Source: JANYHY01 sp043784605
GTDB lineage: Bacteria > Myxococcota_A > Polyangia > Polyangiales > Polyangiaceae
Length of the DNA: 14,344 nucleotides
Assembly: GCA_043784605.1 (NCBI GenBank)
Contig: JAYVYD010000054.1
Span: 1-14,344 of the forward strand
Reading direction: 5' to 3'
Positions 6,732 through 13,854 of the stretch are shown here, one piece after another. The notes beneath the pieces were generated by a model. The model was not told the origin of the DNA and searched no databases. It was given only the letters and a program-made list of their open reading frames with translations. Each line of letters opens with the position of its first letter. The stretch's first letter is position 1. The position numbers and the translations under genes were made by a program.

Positions 6732-7643
6732 ATGGCCCTCAACGAATCCACCCGCGCGCAAATCGACGAGCTTTTGAGCAAGAACCACGTGGTGCTCTTC
6801 ATGAAGGGCACGCGGCATTTCCCGCAGTGCGGCTTCTCGGCATCGCTCGTTGGCGTCATCGCCCAGTACGTGCCGAAGTTCGAGACCGTCAACGTGTTGG
6901 CCGCGCCGGAGCTGCGTGAGGGCATCAAGGAGTACAGCAACTGGCCGACCATTCCGCAGCTGTACATCGGCGGGAAATTCGTCGGTGGCTCGGACATCGT
7001 CAAGGAGATGCACGACTCCGGCGAGCTCGCGTCGATGCTCGGCGTTTCGAAGGCCGCCCCAAAAGAGGCGAAGGCACCCGCACTCACCATCACGCCCGGC
7101 GCCGCCGCGGCGATCAAGGCGGCGTCGAAGGAGGCGGGCGGAGATCCGCTGCGGGTCGAGGTCAGCCCTCGCTTCGAGGTGGACCTCTACTTCGATAGCA
7201 AGACGGACGCGGACTTCGTCGTCGAGACGAGCGGTGTCACTGTGTTGGTGGCGAAATCAGGCGCCGCGCGCGCAGAGGGTGTGTCGATCGATTACGTGCA
7301 AGATGCAGGGTTTCGCGTGGACAACCCGAACGCGCCGCCGAAGGTGAAGTCCATGACGGCCGCCGAGCTGAAGCGCGCGCTCGACGCAGGTGAGAAATTC
7401 CTCCTCTTGGATGTCCGCACGGACGCGGAGATCAAGACCGCGAAGATCGCCGGCTCACGTCCGATCGATAGCGACGTCGAGTCCCTTCCGAAGGACGCGA
7501 AGATCGTATTGCACTGCCACCACGGCGTGCGCAGCCGAGCCGCGGCCGAGGAGCTGCTCACGCTCGGTTTCAAGAACGTCTTCAACCTCGAGGGCGGCAT
7601 CGCTGCCTACAGCGACGTGGACCCCAGCGTTCCGCGCTACTAG
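6732..7643 (+). CDS. CGFS monothiol glutaredoxin / Cys-less A-type domain / rhodanese fusion
   Basis: 303 residues, three domains. Residues 1-104: Grx4/GrxD-type monothiol glutaredoxin, with KGT (25-27), the cluster-binding CGFS (33-36), WPTIPQLYI (71-79, cis-Pro and glutathione contacts) and GGSDI (85-89). This class carries [2Fe-2S] with glutathione. Residues about 117-206: HesB/IscA-like fold, recognisable from LTITPGAAAAIK at the start and IDYVQDAGFRVDNPNA at the end, but without the three family cysteines; the usual CGCG after NPNA is replaced by PPKVK. Residues about 207-303: rhodanese (sulfurtransferase) with active-site loop CHHGVRS, Cys262. The protein has exactly two cysteines, one per catalytic site. 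Probable role: Fe-S cluster or persulfide handling in the cytoplasm (inference). Start ATG 6732 gives MALNESTRAQ, the normal N-terminus length for the family; the long open frame upstream is antisense to the phosphatase. Confidence 0.93.
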   Translation: MALNESTRAQIDELLSKNHVVLFMKGTRHFPQCGFSASLVGVIAQYVPKFETVNVLAAPELREGIKEYSNWPTIPQLYIGGKFVGGSDIVKEMHDSGELASMLGVSKAAPKEAKAPALTITPGAAAAIKAASKEAGGDPLRVEVSPRFEVDLYFDSKTDADFVVETSGVTVLVAKSGAARAEGVSIDYVQDAGFRVDNPNAPPKVKSMTAAELKRALDAGEKFLLLDVRTDAEIKTAKIAGSRPIDSDVESLPKDAKIVLHCHHGVRSRAAAEELLTLGFKNVFNLEGGIAAYSDVDPSVPRY

Positions 7644-7695
7644 TAGCCCGCCACGGGGGAATGGACCGGTTGGATGCAGGCGGGGCGAGTACTAG
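7640..7695. terminator. Imperfect inverted repeat at convergent 3' ends, candidate bidirectional terminator
   Basis: CTAGTAGCCCGCC (7640-7652) pairs imperfectly with GGCGGGGCGAGTACTAG (7679-7695): six perfect outer pairs (CTAGTA/TACTAG), then a GC-rich inner stem with a small bulge and a 26-nt loop. The left arm overlaps the stop codon of the glutaredoxin fusion (TAG, 7641-7643), which is followed by a second TAG. It lies 12 nt before the stop of the convergent lipoprotein. No U-tract is present, so this is tentative. Confidence 0.35.
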
Positions 7696-7707
7696 AGCGC
7701 AGCCGAA

Positions 7708-8070
7708 TCAGTCGGCGTTGAAGATCCGCGGACCTTCGCATGCGCCCCAGCGCAACGTGCCGCCGTCTGTGGGATCGATGCACGTGCGATAGCCCTTGGC
7801 GCAGTCGACGTGGTTGCTGGTCGTTCGGTACACCGTGCCGCAGTAGATCTGGGTGCCCGCACCTGCGTCGGCGCAAGGGCATCTCTCGGCGGGCGGATCG
7901 CAGGGATCCACGGGAACGACGACGACGTTGCGATCGGGTTGGTTTGCCGCGTCCGGGTGGTCCTCGCCTGCAGGCGGAGGCCGGTCCCCGTCGGAGGCAC
8001 TGCACGCGAACAGGACGCTCGCGCACGTCACGGCGAGGATCGCGATCACCGAGCGAAGTACTCGCAACAT
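7708..8070 (-). CDS. Small Cys-containing lipoprotein
   Basis: 120 residues, function unknown. The signal peptide MLRVLRSVIAILAVTCASVL leads to FAC at Cys23 (lipobox-like, with an unusual Phe at -2), followed by a short Pro/Asp/Gly-rich linker. The mature tail holds seven cysteines and ends with CAKGYRTC...RWGACEG, a pattern of the type 'C-x-x-G-x-x-T-C ... W-G-x-C-x-G' seen in many myxobacterial secreted proteins. It lies 18 bp after the stop of the outer-membrane-type protein on the same strand, so probably the last gene of that transcript. An AT-rich TGATATATC just upstream resembles an extended -10, but no matching -35 was identified. Confidence 0.78.
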   Translation of the reverse strand: MLRVLRSVIAILAVTCASVLFACSASDGDRPPPAGEDHPDAANQPDRNVVVVPVDPCDPPAERCPCADAGAGTQIYCGTVYRTTSNHVDCAKGYRTCIDPTDGGTLRWGACEGPRIFNAD

Positions 8071-8088
8071 AGTTAGAGATATATCACG

Positions 8089-8841
8089 TCAGAACGAGAG
8101 TGACGCGCCGAACGTGAGGCTGCGCTCGCCGATCGCGGATCCGCCTGCGAATAGGCCGATTCGCGAGATGGAGGCCGCTAGCCCGCCGCCGAGTGCGTAA
8201 TGGTACGCGTCGCTCCCGAGCACCGGGCCGTAGTGCGTGGCGTCCACGGTGTGAGCCCAGAACATCGGCCCGCCGAAGAAGTTCACCGCGAGGTAAGGCG
8301 TGAGCGTGGCGGTTTGAGGTTTGCCGAGCGTCGTGCCGACGATCCCTCCGACGCGAAAGTCGATCGCTCCGACCGGCTTTCCGTCGCTCGTGCTTGCGAG
8401 CATTGCGGCGACGCCGCCCGTGACCATGAAGAACGGCACCGCGTAGCCGCGTTGGTCGACAATGTGCCAAGACGCCGAGAGCGAGACGAGGCCGCCAGGT
8501 CGAAGCGAGACGTTGCCGAGCGTGCCGCCGACGAGCGCCCCGGCGCCGATCTCGAGGTTGGTCTTTCGATCCGCGCGGACCGACACGGTCGCGACCGCCG
8601 CCTCGCGCTGCATGTCCACGCGCGTGCCGTCCGAGAGCAACATCGCCGTCGTCGCGTACGAGGCGCTCACCCCTACGCGACGCGTACGAGCAGAAGCCGT
8701 CTTCGCGTCGAGCACGTCGGACGCGTCGCACACACCCGCTGGCGCGCCGGGCGAAGAGACGCCACACGCGCGCGCTTCACGCTCACGGCCGGCGATGACC
8801 CCGACTACGGCTGCGCAAATGAAGGCAAACACCGATCGCAT
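8089..8841 (-). CDS. Probable outer-membrane beta-barrel protein, myxobacterial type
   Basis: 250 residues, function unknown. Signal peptide with hydrophobic core FAFICAAVVGVIAG (5-18) and probable cleavage at ARA before CGVSSPGAPAGVC (26-38). The mature part alternates Gly/Ser-rich strands (for example LEIGAGALVGGTLG, 96-109) and ends in SLTFGASLSF with a C-terminal Phe, as expected for a BamA-recognised beta-barrel. ATG 8841 is chosen because translation from the in-frame codon at 8889 would place 16 charged residues before the signal peptide. A long hairpin lies immediately upstream. It follows the WYL regulator by 64 bp and precedes the lipoprotein by 18 bp, all on the minus strand. A surface protein paired with a lipoprotein is plausible (inference). 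Confidence 0.75.
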   Translation of the reverse strand: MRSVFAFICAAVVGVIAGREREARACGVSSPGAPAGVCDASDVLDAKTASARTRRVGVSASYATTAMLLSDGTRVDMQREAAVATVSVRADRKTNLEIGAGALVGGTLGNVSLRPGGLVSLSASWHIVDQRGYAVPFFMVTGGVAAMLASTSDGKPVGAIDFRVGGIVGTTLGKPQTATLTPYLAVNFFGGPMFWAHTVDATHYGPVLGSDAYHYALGGGLAASISRIGLFAGGSAIGERSLTFGASLSF

Positions 8842-8879
8842 CGCATCGACTCTACGCCCCAACCGACGGGTTGGATGCG
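8842..8879 (-). promoter_or_regulatory. Hairpin abutting the start of the outer-membrane protein gene
   Basis: CCAACC (8859-8864) and GGTTGG (8869-8874) form a perfect 6-bp stem with a 4-nt GACG loop. Outside it, CGCATC (8842-8847) can pair with GATGCG (8874-8879, sharing one base) across an 11-nt one-sided bulge. On the minus strand the structure sits between the WYL regulator stop and the ATG at 8841, covering the ribosome-binding position. It could terminate the regulator transcript or control translation of the next gene. No U-tract is present. Confidence 0.4.
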
Positions 8880-8905
8880 CTCTCGGCACCGGATAGGTTC
8901 TCCGA

Positions 8906-9535
8906 TCACTCGACGGTCGCCTTCTCGATGCGATCCAGCAAGAACTGGCGGCTCGCGTCTTTGTCGAGGTCGTGGGCGTTGATGCGCGTCTCCGAGCGCT
9001 CCATCACGATGCGCAGGAGCCGCACGCGACGCTCCGTGATCAGCTCGTCCGCGCCGCGATAGCGGATACGAAGGACGCGCTTCTCGAACCACGCCTGCTC
9101 GAGCGCGGCGCGCACGTCCTCTCGCGACGAGCGCGCGGGGACTCCGACGTAGGTGAGCGACTCCAGCCCGACCTGCAGCTCGCGCTGCGCCGAGCGATCG
9201 AGCGCCGAGCGCACCTTGTCGATCGCAGACGCGAGTGAGCTCGTGAACGGGATCACGCGCATGCGTGCGAGCCACTCGCCTCCACTGATCAAGACGGCCG
9301 CCTCGCGCGCGTTGAGGTTGATCGGGGGGAGGTTGTAGCTGCGATCGAGCGCATAGCCCCCGCCGCGTCCACGCTCGGCGACGAGAGGAAGGTCCGCTTC
9401 ACGGAGCGCGTCGAGGTCCCGGTACGCCGTGCGCACGGTGACGCCGAAGCGCTCGGCGATCGCGTCCGCCGTGGTTCCGGTGCGGCGCCCACGCAGGTAC
9501 TCGGTGATCGCGAAGAGGCGCTGCGTGCGGGTCAT
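8906..9535 (-). CDS. YafY/WYL-family HTH transcriptional regulator
   Basis: 209 residues. N-terminal HTH_11-type winged helix: MTRTQRLFAITEYLRGRR, then AIAERFGVTVRTAYRDLDALREADLP (25-50), with the wing ERGRGGGYALD (54-64). A middle linker (about 70-135) is followed by a short C-terminal WYL-like segment (137-209). In that segment the eponymous W-Y-L is not preserved (SETRINAHDLD at 181-191), while the closing RQFLLDRIE (196-204) is. ATG 9535 fits the usual family N-terminus; the frame continues to 9583 but would add an unconserved leader. Shine-Dalgarno AGG lies in the TGTCAGG element upstream. It is divergent from the EamA transporter, which it may control together with itself. Confidence 0.88.
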   Translation of the reverse strand: MTRTQRLFAITEYLRGRRTGTTADAIAERFGVTVRTAYRDLDALREADLPLVAERGRGGGYALDRSYNLPPINLNAREAAVLISGGEWLARMRVIPFTSSLASAIDKVRSALDRSAQRELQVGLESLTYVGVPARSSREDVRAALEQAWFEKRVLRIRYRGADELITERRVRLLRIVMERSETRINAHDLDKDASRQFLLDRIEKATVE

Positions 9536-9618
9536 CGAGTGAAACCTGACACGAAGCTGACAGACTGTAAACGCCGACAACACGGCGCCGCTTTCGTTCT
9601 GCTATAGGCGAGCCGCAC
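9536..9618. promoter_or_regulatory. Divergent promoter region with CTGACA direct repeats
   Basis: 83 bp between the regulator and transporter start codons. CTGACA occurs at 9546-9551 and 9557-9562, an 11-bp period (one helical turn), followed by CTGT (9564-9567); on the minus strand this reads TGTCAG...TGTCAGG. Placement next to the regulator start suggests an operator for the WYL regulator, where binding would also cover its own ribosome binding site. CTATAGG (9602-9608) could supply a -10 for the transporter, with no good -35 at normal spacing. Confidence 0.5.
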
Positions 9619-10533
9619 ATGTCACTGCCGAGCACACGTAACGCGACGATCGCTCTGCTGATCGCGGCCGTTTTGTGGAGCACCGGCGGGCTCGGCGTGG
9701 ACAGCTCGAACGGCGAGGCGCTGACAATTGCCGGCACGCGGAGCCTCTTCGCGATCCCCGTCCTCGGCCTCGCCACTTGGGTCGAGTGCAAGCGCCGCTT
9801 CGTGAACCCGGTCGAGATGCTGCGACGCCCGCTCATGTGGGCCGCGGCGTTCAGCTATGCGCTCATGGTCGTCTGCTTCGTCATCTCCGCGCGCCTCACA
9901 TTCGTCGCGAACACGATCCTGCTGCAGTACTCGGGGCCCATCTACGTCGCGCTCTTGAGCTGGCCGCTCTTGCGCGAGCGCATTCGCCCGACCGATTGGA
10001 TCGCAACCGGCGCCTGCTTTCTGGGGATGTTGCTCTTCTTCATGGAGAAGCTCTCCCCCCAAGGAATGCTCGGCAACGGCGTCGCGATCCTCTCGTCGTT
10101 CGGCTTCGCCGGCGTGCCGTTGTTCATGCGCCTGGAGCAGCGCAAGCGTCCGGCCGACTGGCGGGGAGCTGCGGCGTCCCCTTACGTGGCGATGCTCATG
10201 GGCAACGTCATCGCCGTCGTCGTGTGCGCGCCCAAGATGATCGCCGCTCCGCTCTCGGACACGCAATCTTGGATCACGGTGGCCGCGCTCGGCGTCGTGC
10301 AAATCGGTATAGCCTATTGGCTCTATGGGTCTGCCGTAGGCAAAATGCCGGCGCTTCGCTCGACGTTGCTCGCGACGATCGAGCCGGTCCTCAACCCACT
10401 ATGGGTCATCTTGGTCAAGCACCGCACGCCGTCCAAATGGGCAGTCCTTGGCGGGGCGGTGATCGTGATGTCGGTGACGGGTCAAGCGATCGCCGCGCGC
10501 AGGACGTCTACGGCTCCACCAGATCTCTCGTGA
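9619..10533 (+). CDS. EamA/DMT-family transporter
   Basis: 304-residue inner-membrane permease of the drug/metabolite transporter superfamily. Ten hydrophobic helices are arranged as two EamA repeats (about residues 8-145 and 155-297). Typical features include LLIAAVLWSTGGLGVDSS near the N-terminus, the LQYSGPIYVALLSWPLLRE helix pair closing the first repeat, and ATIEPVLNPLWVILV in the second. Substrate unknown; relatives export amino acids or metabolites. ATG 9619 has AGG 10 nt upstream. It is divergent from the WYL regulator, an arrangement usual for a regulator and its target. Its 3' end overlaps the convergent hydroxyacid oxidase gene by 26 bp. Confidence 0.92.
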   Translation: MSLPSTRNATIALLIAAVLWSTGGLGVDSSNGEALTIAGTRSLFAIPVLGLATWVECKRRFVNPVEMLRRPLMWAAAFSYALMVVCFVISARLTFVANTILLQYSGPIYVALLSWPLLRERIRPTDWIATGACFLGMLLFFMEKLSPQGMLGNGVAILSSFGFAGVPLFMRLEQRKRPADWRGAAASPYVAMLMGNVIAVVVCAPKMIAAPLSDTQSWITVAALGVVQIGIAYWLYGSAVGKMPALRSTLLATIEPVLNPLWVILVKHRTPSKWAVLGGAVIVMSVTGQAIAARRTSTAPPDLS

Positions 10534-11581
10534 TCGACGCGACGTCGGGGCAACCTGCGAGAGCCATCGCGAGATCGATCTCTCGCTTCAACGCCTTGAG
10601 CACCGCGAGCGCTCCGGCTTCGCCATCGAGCGCGAGGCCCCATAAAATAGGCCTGCCGACGAGCACCGCACGTGCACCGTACGCGAGCGCCTTGAGCACG
10701 TCAGTGCCCCGACGCACGCCACCGTCCACCAAGACCTCGATCTTGCCGCCGACGCGATCGACCACGCGAGGCAGCGCCTCGATCGTGGCAGGGGAGCTGT
10801 CTAGCTGACGGCCGCCGTGGTTGGAGACGACGATGGCACGCGCGCCGTGGTCGACGGCTCGCTCCGCGTCGTCCGCTCGCACGATGCCCTTGATGACGAC
10901 TGGCAACTTCGTAATCGATGAAAGCCAGTCGAGATCCTTCCAAGACAAAGAAGCGTCGATGAGGCCCGCGAAATACGCGCCGAGGCCGCTCTCGTCGTCG
11001 GGTGCGCCCACTTGCCCGTATCCCTCGGCCTGGAGGTTCTTCACAAGCAAACCCTTCGGCAGCGTGAAGCCGTTGACGACGTCGCGCTCTCTGCGGCCCA
11101 GCAGCGGCGCGTCGACCGTCAGCACGAGCGCCTTGCAATCTGCGGCCTCCACGCGCCTCACGAGCGCCTCGGTCGCGCCGCGGTCCTTGTACACATAGAG
11201 CTGGAAAAATAGGGGCGCGGCGCTCGCCTTGCTCACGAGCTCGACCTCGGTGTTCGAGAGCGACGACAGCGTCATGATCGTGCCCGCCGCGGTGGCCGCG
11301 CGACGTGTCGCGAGCTCGCCGTCCTCACACGCCAGCTTGTGGAACGCCGTCGGCGCGACGATCACGGGCATCGAGATCGGATGACCGAGCACGGTGGTAG
11401 CGCACGTTCGCACGCTCACGTCGACGAGCACGCGGTGGTGAATGGCGACGCGCGAGAACGCGTCACGGTTTCGGCGGAGCGCGAGCTCGTCGTCGGCGCC
11501 GCTCACGTAGTAACCGAACGCGTTCTTCGTGAGCTTCTTCTCCGCGAGCGCCTCGAGGCTCACGAGGTTCAGAACTCTCAT
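10508..11581 (-). CDS. FMN-dependent alpha-hydroxyacid oxidase (glycolate/lactate oxidase type)
   Basis: 357-residue TIM-barrel flavoprotein that oxidises 2-hydroxyacids (for example glycolate or L-lactate) to 2-oxoacids, usually with O2 as acceptor in this soluble branch. Active-site and FMN motifs: YYVSGADDE (24-32), APTAF (76-80), QLYVYKDR (127-134), TVDAPLLGRRERD (155-167), VIKG with Lys231, SNHGGRQLD (253-261) with His255 as base and Arg258, DGGVRRGTDVLKAL (286-299), and VGRP (308-311). Spacing closely follows eukaryotic HAO1/plant glycolate oxidase, without a peroxisomal tail. It lacks the long membrane loop of LldD. The start is ATG 11581, overlapping the upstream permease stop as ATGA; the frame remains open much further but that part is out-of-frame permease sequence. 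No Shine-Dalgarno, so translation is probably coupled. Confidence 0.93.
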   Translation of the reverse strand: MRVLNLVSLEALAEKKLTKNAFGYYVSGADDELALRRNRDAFSRVAIHHRVLVDVSVRTCATTVLGHPISMPVIVAPTAFHKLACEDGELATRRAATAAGTIMTLSSLSNTEVELVSKASAAPLFFQLYVYKDRGATEALVRRVEAADCKALVLTVDAPLLGRRERDVVNGFTLPKGLLVKNLQAEGYGQVGAPDDESGLGAYFAGLIDASLSWKDLDWLSSITKLPVVIKGIVRADDAERAVDHGARAIVVSNHGGRQLDSSPATIEALPRVVDRVGGKIEVLVDGGVRRGTDVLKALAYGARAVLVGRPILWGLALDGEAGALAVLKALKREIDLAMALAGCPDVASITRDLVEP

Positions 11582-13854
11582 TCGTAGCGGAGGCCGTCGA
11601 CCGGACGCAGACGCGACGCGGCGTAGGCGGGGTAGATCGTCGCGAGCGTGCAGATCATGAGCGCGGCCGTGATGACCGCGAGAAAGTCGTAGCCGCTCAC
11701 GTAAATGGGAAGCTTGTCGATGTAATAGATGTCCGGGTTCAGTCTCAGCCCGAAGTACGCCAGCCCCGAGCAGAGCGAGAGCCCCGTAGCTCCGCCGAAC
11801 ACCGTACCGATCGCGCCGATGATGACGCCCTCGACCATGAACGTCTTCAAGATGGCGCCGTCCGACGCGCCGATGGCCTTGAGGATGGCGATCTCCTTGC
11901 CCTTCTCGGTCACCATCAAGAGCAGCGTGCAGATGATGCAGAAGCTCGCCACCATGATCGCGATGAGCAGGATCGTGAACGTGGCGACGCGCTCGAGCTT
12001 GAGCGCGGAGAAGAGGTTCTTGTTCATCTCGCGCCAGTCGCGCACGCGCAGATCCGGACGCGCGACCGCGGCGCTCACGATGGGCGTGAGCTGATCGGCG
12101 CGGTCGCTGTCGTCCACGCGAACGTCTATCGCGTGGACCTTGTTCTGCGCGGAGAAGTACTGCTGCGCCGTGTCCATCGTCGTGTAGACGAGGGTCGCGT
12201 CGTACTCGTACATCCCGCTGTAGAAGATGCCGGCGACCCGGAACTTCTTCGTGCGTGGCATCACGCCGACGGGACCCAAGTCGCCGAGCGGAGACACGAG
12301 CGTGACCTCGTCCCCGACACACACGTGCAGCGTCTTGCCGAGCTCGCGCCCGATGATGATGCCCGGCCGGTAAGGCGGTGAGGTGTCGATCGCCGCCTTC
12401 ACGGCGGGATCGAGGTCGTCCCCCAAGAACGAGAGCTCGGAGCCCTTCGTGTACTGCTCGCCGCCGGGCCCGATGCAAATGACCTCGCTGGGCGGCAGGT
12501 GCGTGAGCTTCTCTGCGTGATCGAGATACTCGAATTGGCCTACTTCGATGTTGCGAGGCAAATCGATGACGTTCCCGATCGTCGTCGGGTCGACGCCCTT
12601 GACGATCACGCCCGCGAGGTTGGAGGCGCTGGCCATCATCACTTCGCCTTGCACGACCGGCGTCGCTCCTGCGACTCCGGGCAGTGCGCGCACCTTGTCG
12701 AGTGCGTCTCCGTAGCTCTCGAAGGGTCTCTGGCTCACCGTGTCGATGACGATGTGCGCGTTGTTGCCGAGGATCTTGCGCTCGAGGTCTTTGCGAAAGC
12801 CGCCCATCACGCTGATGACCGTGAAGAGCGCCATCGACGAGAGCGCGACGCCGCAGATCGACAAGACGCTGATCACGGTCAAAAAGCCGCTCTTCTGCGA
12901 GCGGACGTGGCGCGCGGCGACGAAGAACGTGAACGTACGTCCCTCGAGGCGATCGAGCACGAACGGCAGCAGGCTCGCCAAGAGTGCGAGCGTCGTCGTC
13001 GTGCCGAGGAGTATCGCGAGTCCGCGGACGATGGCGTCCGTCGGTGTCCAAGCCGAGCCGCGCACCGCAGGCAGATGAGAGACCGCGTACACGGCCACGG
13101 CGAACGAGGCAGCAGAAGCGACGAGAGTCCCCCAGAGCAGCTTGCTCAAGCTGCGTGTCCCGTACTCGGGAGTGAAGGGCTCGAGTGGGGAGGTGCCCGT
13201 CATGCGCGTATACGCGTACGCCACGCCCGTCCCGTAGATGGGCGCGATGAGGCTACTGGCGAGGCCACTCGTTGCCGCGGCTACGATCTGCGTCGGCGCG
13301 AGCGCCAGGTGAAAGAGCCACAGCCCGCCTTTGTTTCCACGTGTGGCGCGCCAGCTCTCTCTCATCGCCTTCCACAGCCCCATCTCACGGTCGACCATGA
13401 AGTAAGGCGTGAGCACCAGCGCGAGGTTCAGGATGCCGAGCGTGGGGATCACGTAGACGACCACCTGCAGCAGCACGTACGCGAGCATCTCGGGGCCGCG
13501 CGTGATGTACTTGAAGAGCGCGCGGAGCTGGACCTTCTCTCCGCGCGCGGCGGCGATCCTCATCGCGCATATCCCGCCCATCAAGAGCGCGATGGGGATG
13601 GGTGTCAGGGCAACGCCCGCGCCTATCCCGTACAACAGGCGGACGGTCTTGCCGTTCTCGAGCGGAACCCCGGCGAGCCACAGTCTCACGATCCAGACAC
13701 CCGCCGAGCCGCAGAGCACGCACATGACAGTCTCGATGAGGTGGGCGATCGCGAGGCCCGGTCCGAAGCCGCGCCAGCCGACGCCGACCGCCTCGCCGAC
13801 GGTCCACGGTTGCGGGATGGTGAACGCCCGCTCGACCGGCTTGGCTAGGCTCAC
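11578..13854 (-). CDS. LolC/E-type lipoprotein-release permease with extra N-terminal membrane domain
   Basis: 758 residues from GTG 13854. Residues about 308-758 are an FtsX/LolC-LolE permease: first helix after AARHVRSQKSGFLTVISVLSICGVALSSMAL, MGGFRKDLERKILGNNAHIVI (350-370), a large periplasmic domain with PGIIIGRELGK (497-507) and FRVAGIFYSGMYEYDATLVY (538-557), then three C-terminal helices with EKGKEIAILKAIGAS (650-664) and the ending ASRLRPVDGLRYE. It should extract lipoproteins from the inner membrane with a LolD ATPase. Residues 1-300 are additional: about 6-7 helices, including TPYFMVDREMGLWKAMRESWRATRGN (149-174), which resembles DUF975/YciC-like membrane proteins. The start is supported by AGAGGA (13859-13864) 4 nt upstream and a GTGA overlap with lysS. 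No lolD follows; the hydroxyacid oxidase does. Confidence 0.88.
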   Translation of the reverse strand: MSLAKPVERAFTIPQPWTVGEAVGVGWRGFGPGLAIAHLIETVMCVLCGSAGVWIVRLWLAGVPLENGKTVRLLYGIGAGVALTPIPIALLMGGICAMRIAAARGEKVQLRALFKYITRGPEMLAYVLLQVVVYVIPTLGILNLALVLTPYFMVDREMGLWKAMRESWRATRGNKGGLWLFHLALAPTQIVAAATSGLASSLIAPIYGTGVAYAYTRMTGTSPLEPFTPEYGTRSLSKLLWGTLVASAASFAVAVYAVSHLPAVRGSAWTPTDAIVRGLAILLGTTTTLALLASLLPFVLDRLEGRTFTFFVAARHVRSQKSGFLTVISVLSICGVALSSMALFTVISVMGGFRKDLERKILGNNAHIVIDTVSQRPFESYGDALDKVRALPGVAGATPVVQGEVMMASASNLAGVIVKGVDPTTIGNVIDLPRNIEVGQFEYLDHAEKLTHLPPSEVICIGPGGEQYTKGSELSFLGDDLDPAVKAAIDTSPPYRPGIIIGRELGKTLHVCVGDEVTLVSPLGDLGPVGVMPRTKKFRVAGIFYSGMYEYDATLVYTTMDTAQQYFSAQNKVHAIDVRVDDSDRADQLTPIVSAAVARPDLRVRDWREMNKNLFSALKLERVATFTILLIAIMVASFCIICTLLLMVTEKGKEIAILKAIGASDGAILKTFMVEGVIIGAIGTVFGGATGLSLCSGLAYFGLRLNPDIYYIDKLPIYVSGYDFLAVITAALMICTLATIYPAYAASRLRPVDGLRYE

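Noticed and set aside
4998..7643. Tellurite-resistance operon
   Set aside because: A TerB-like domain alone, fused to a phosphatase and without terC, terD, terE or terZ relatives, does not support a tellurite-resistance cluster.
11582..13051. Upstream extension of the hydroxyacid oxidase frame
   Set aside because: Nearly 490 Arg/His-rich residues that are merely another frame of the permease. The enzyme family begins at the Met encoded at 11581.
12499..13848. 449-residue open frame on the plus strand
   Set aside because: It is antisense to the Lol-type permease. Its translation is Arg/Glu/His-rich with no family character, an artefact of strong third-position GC in the real gene.
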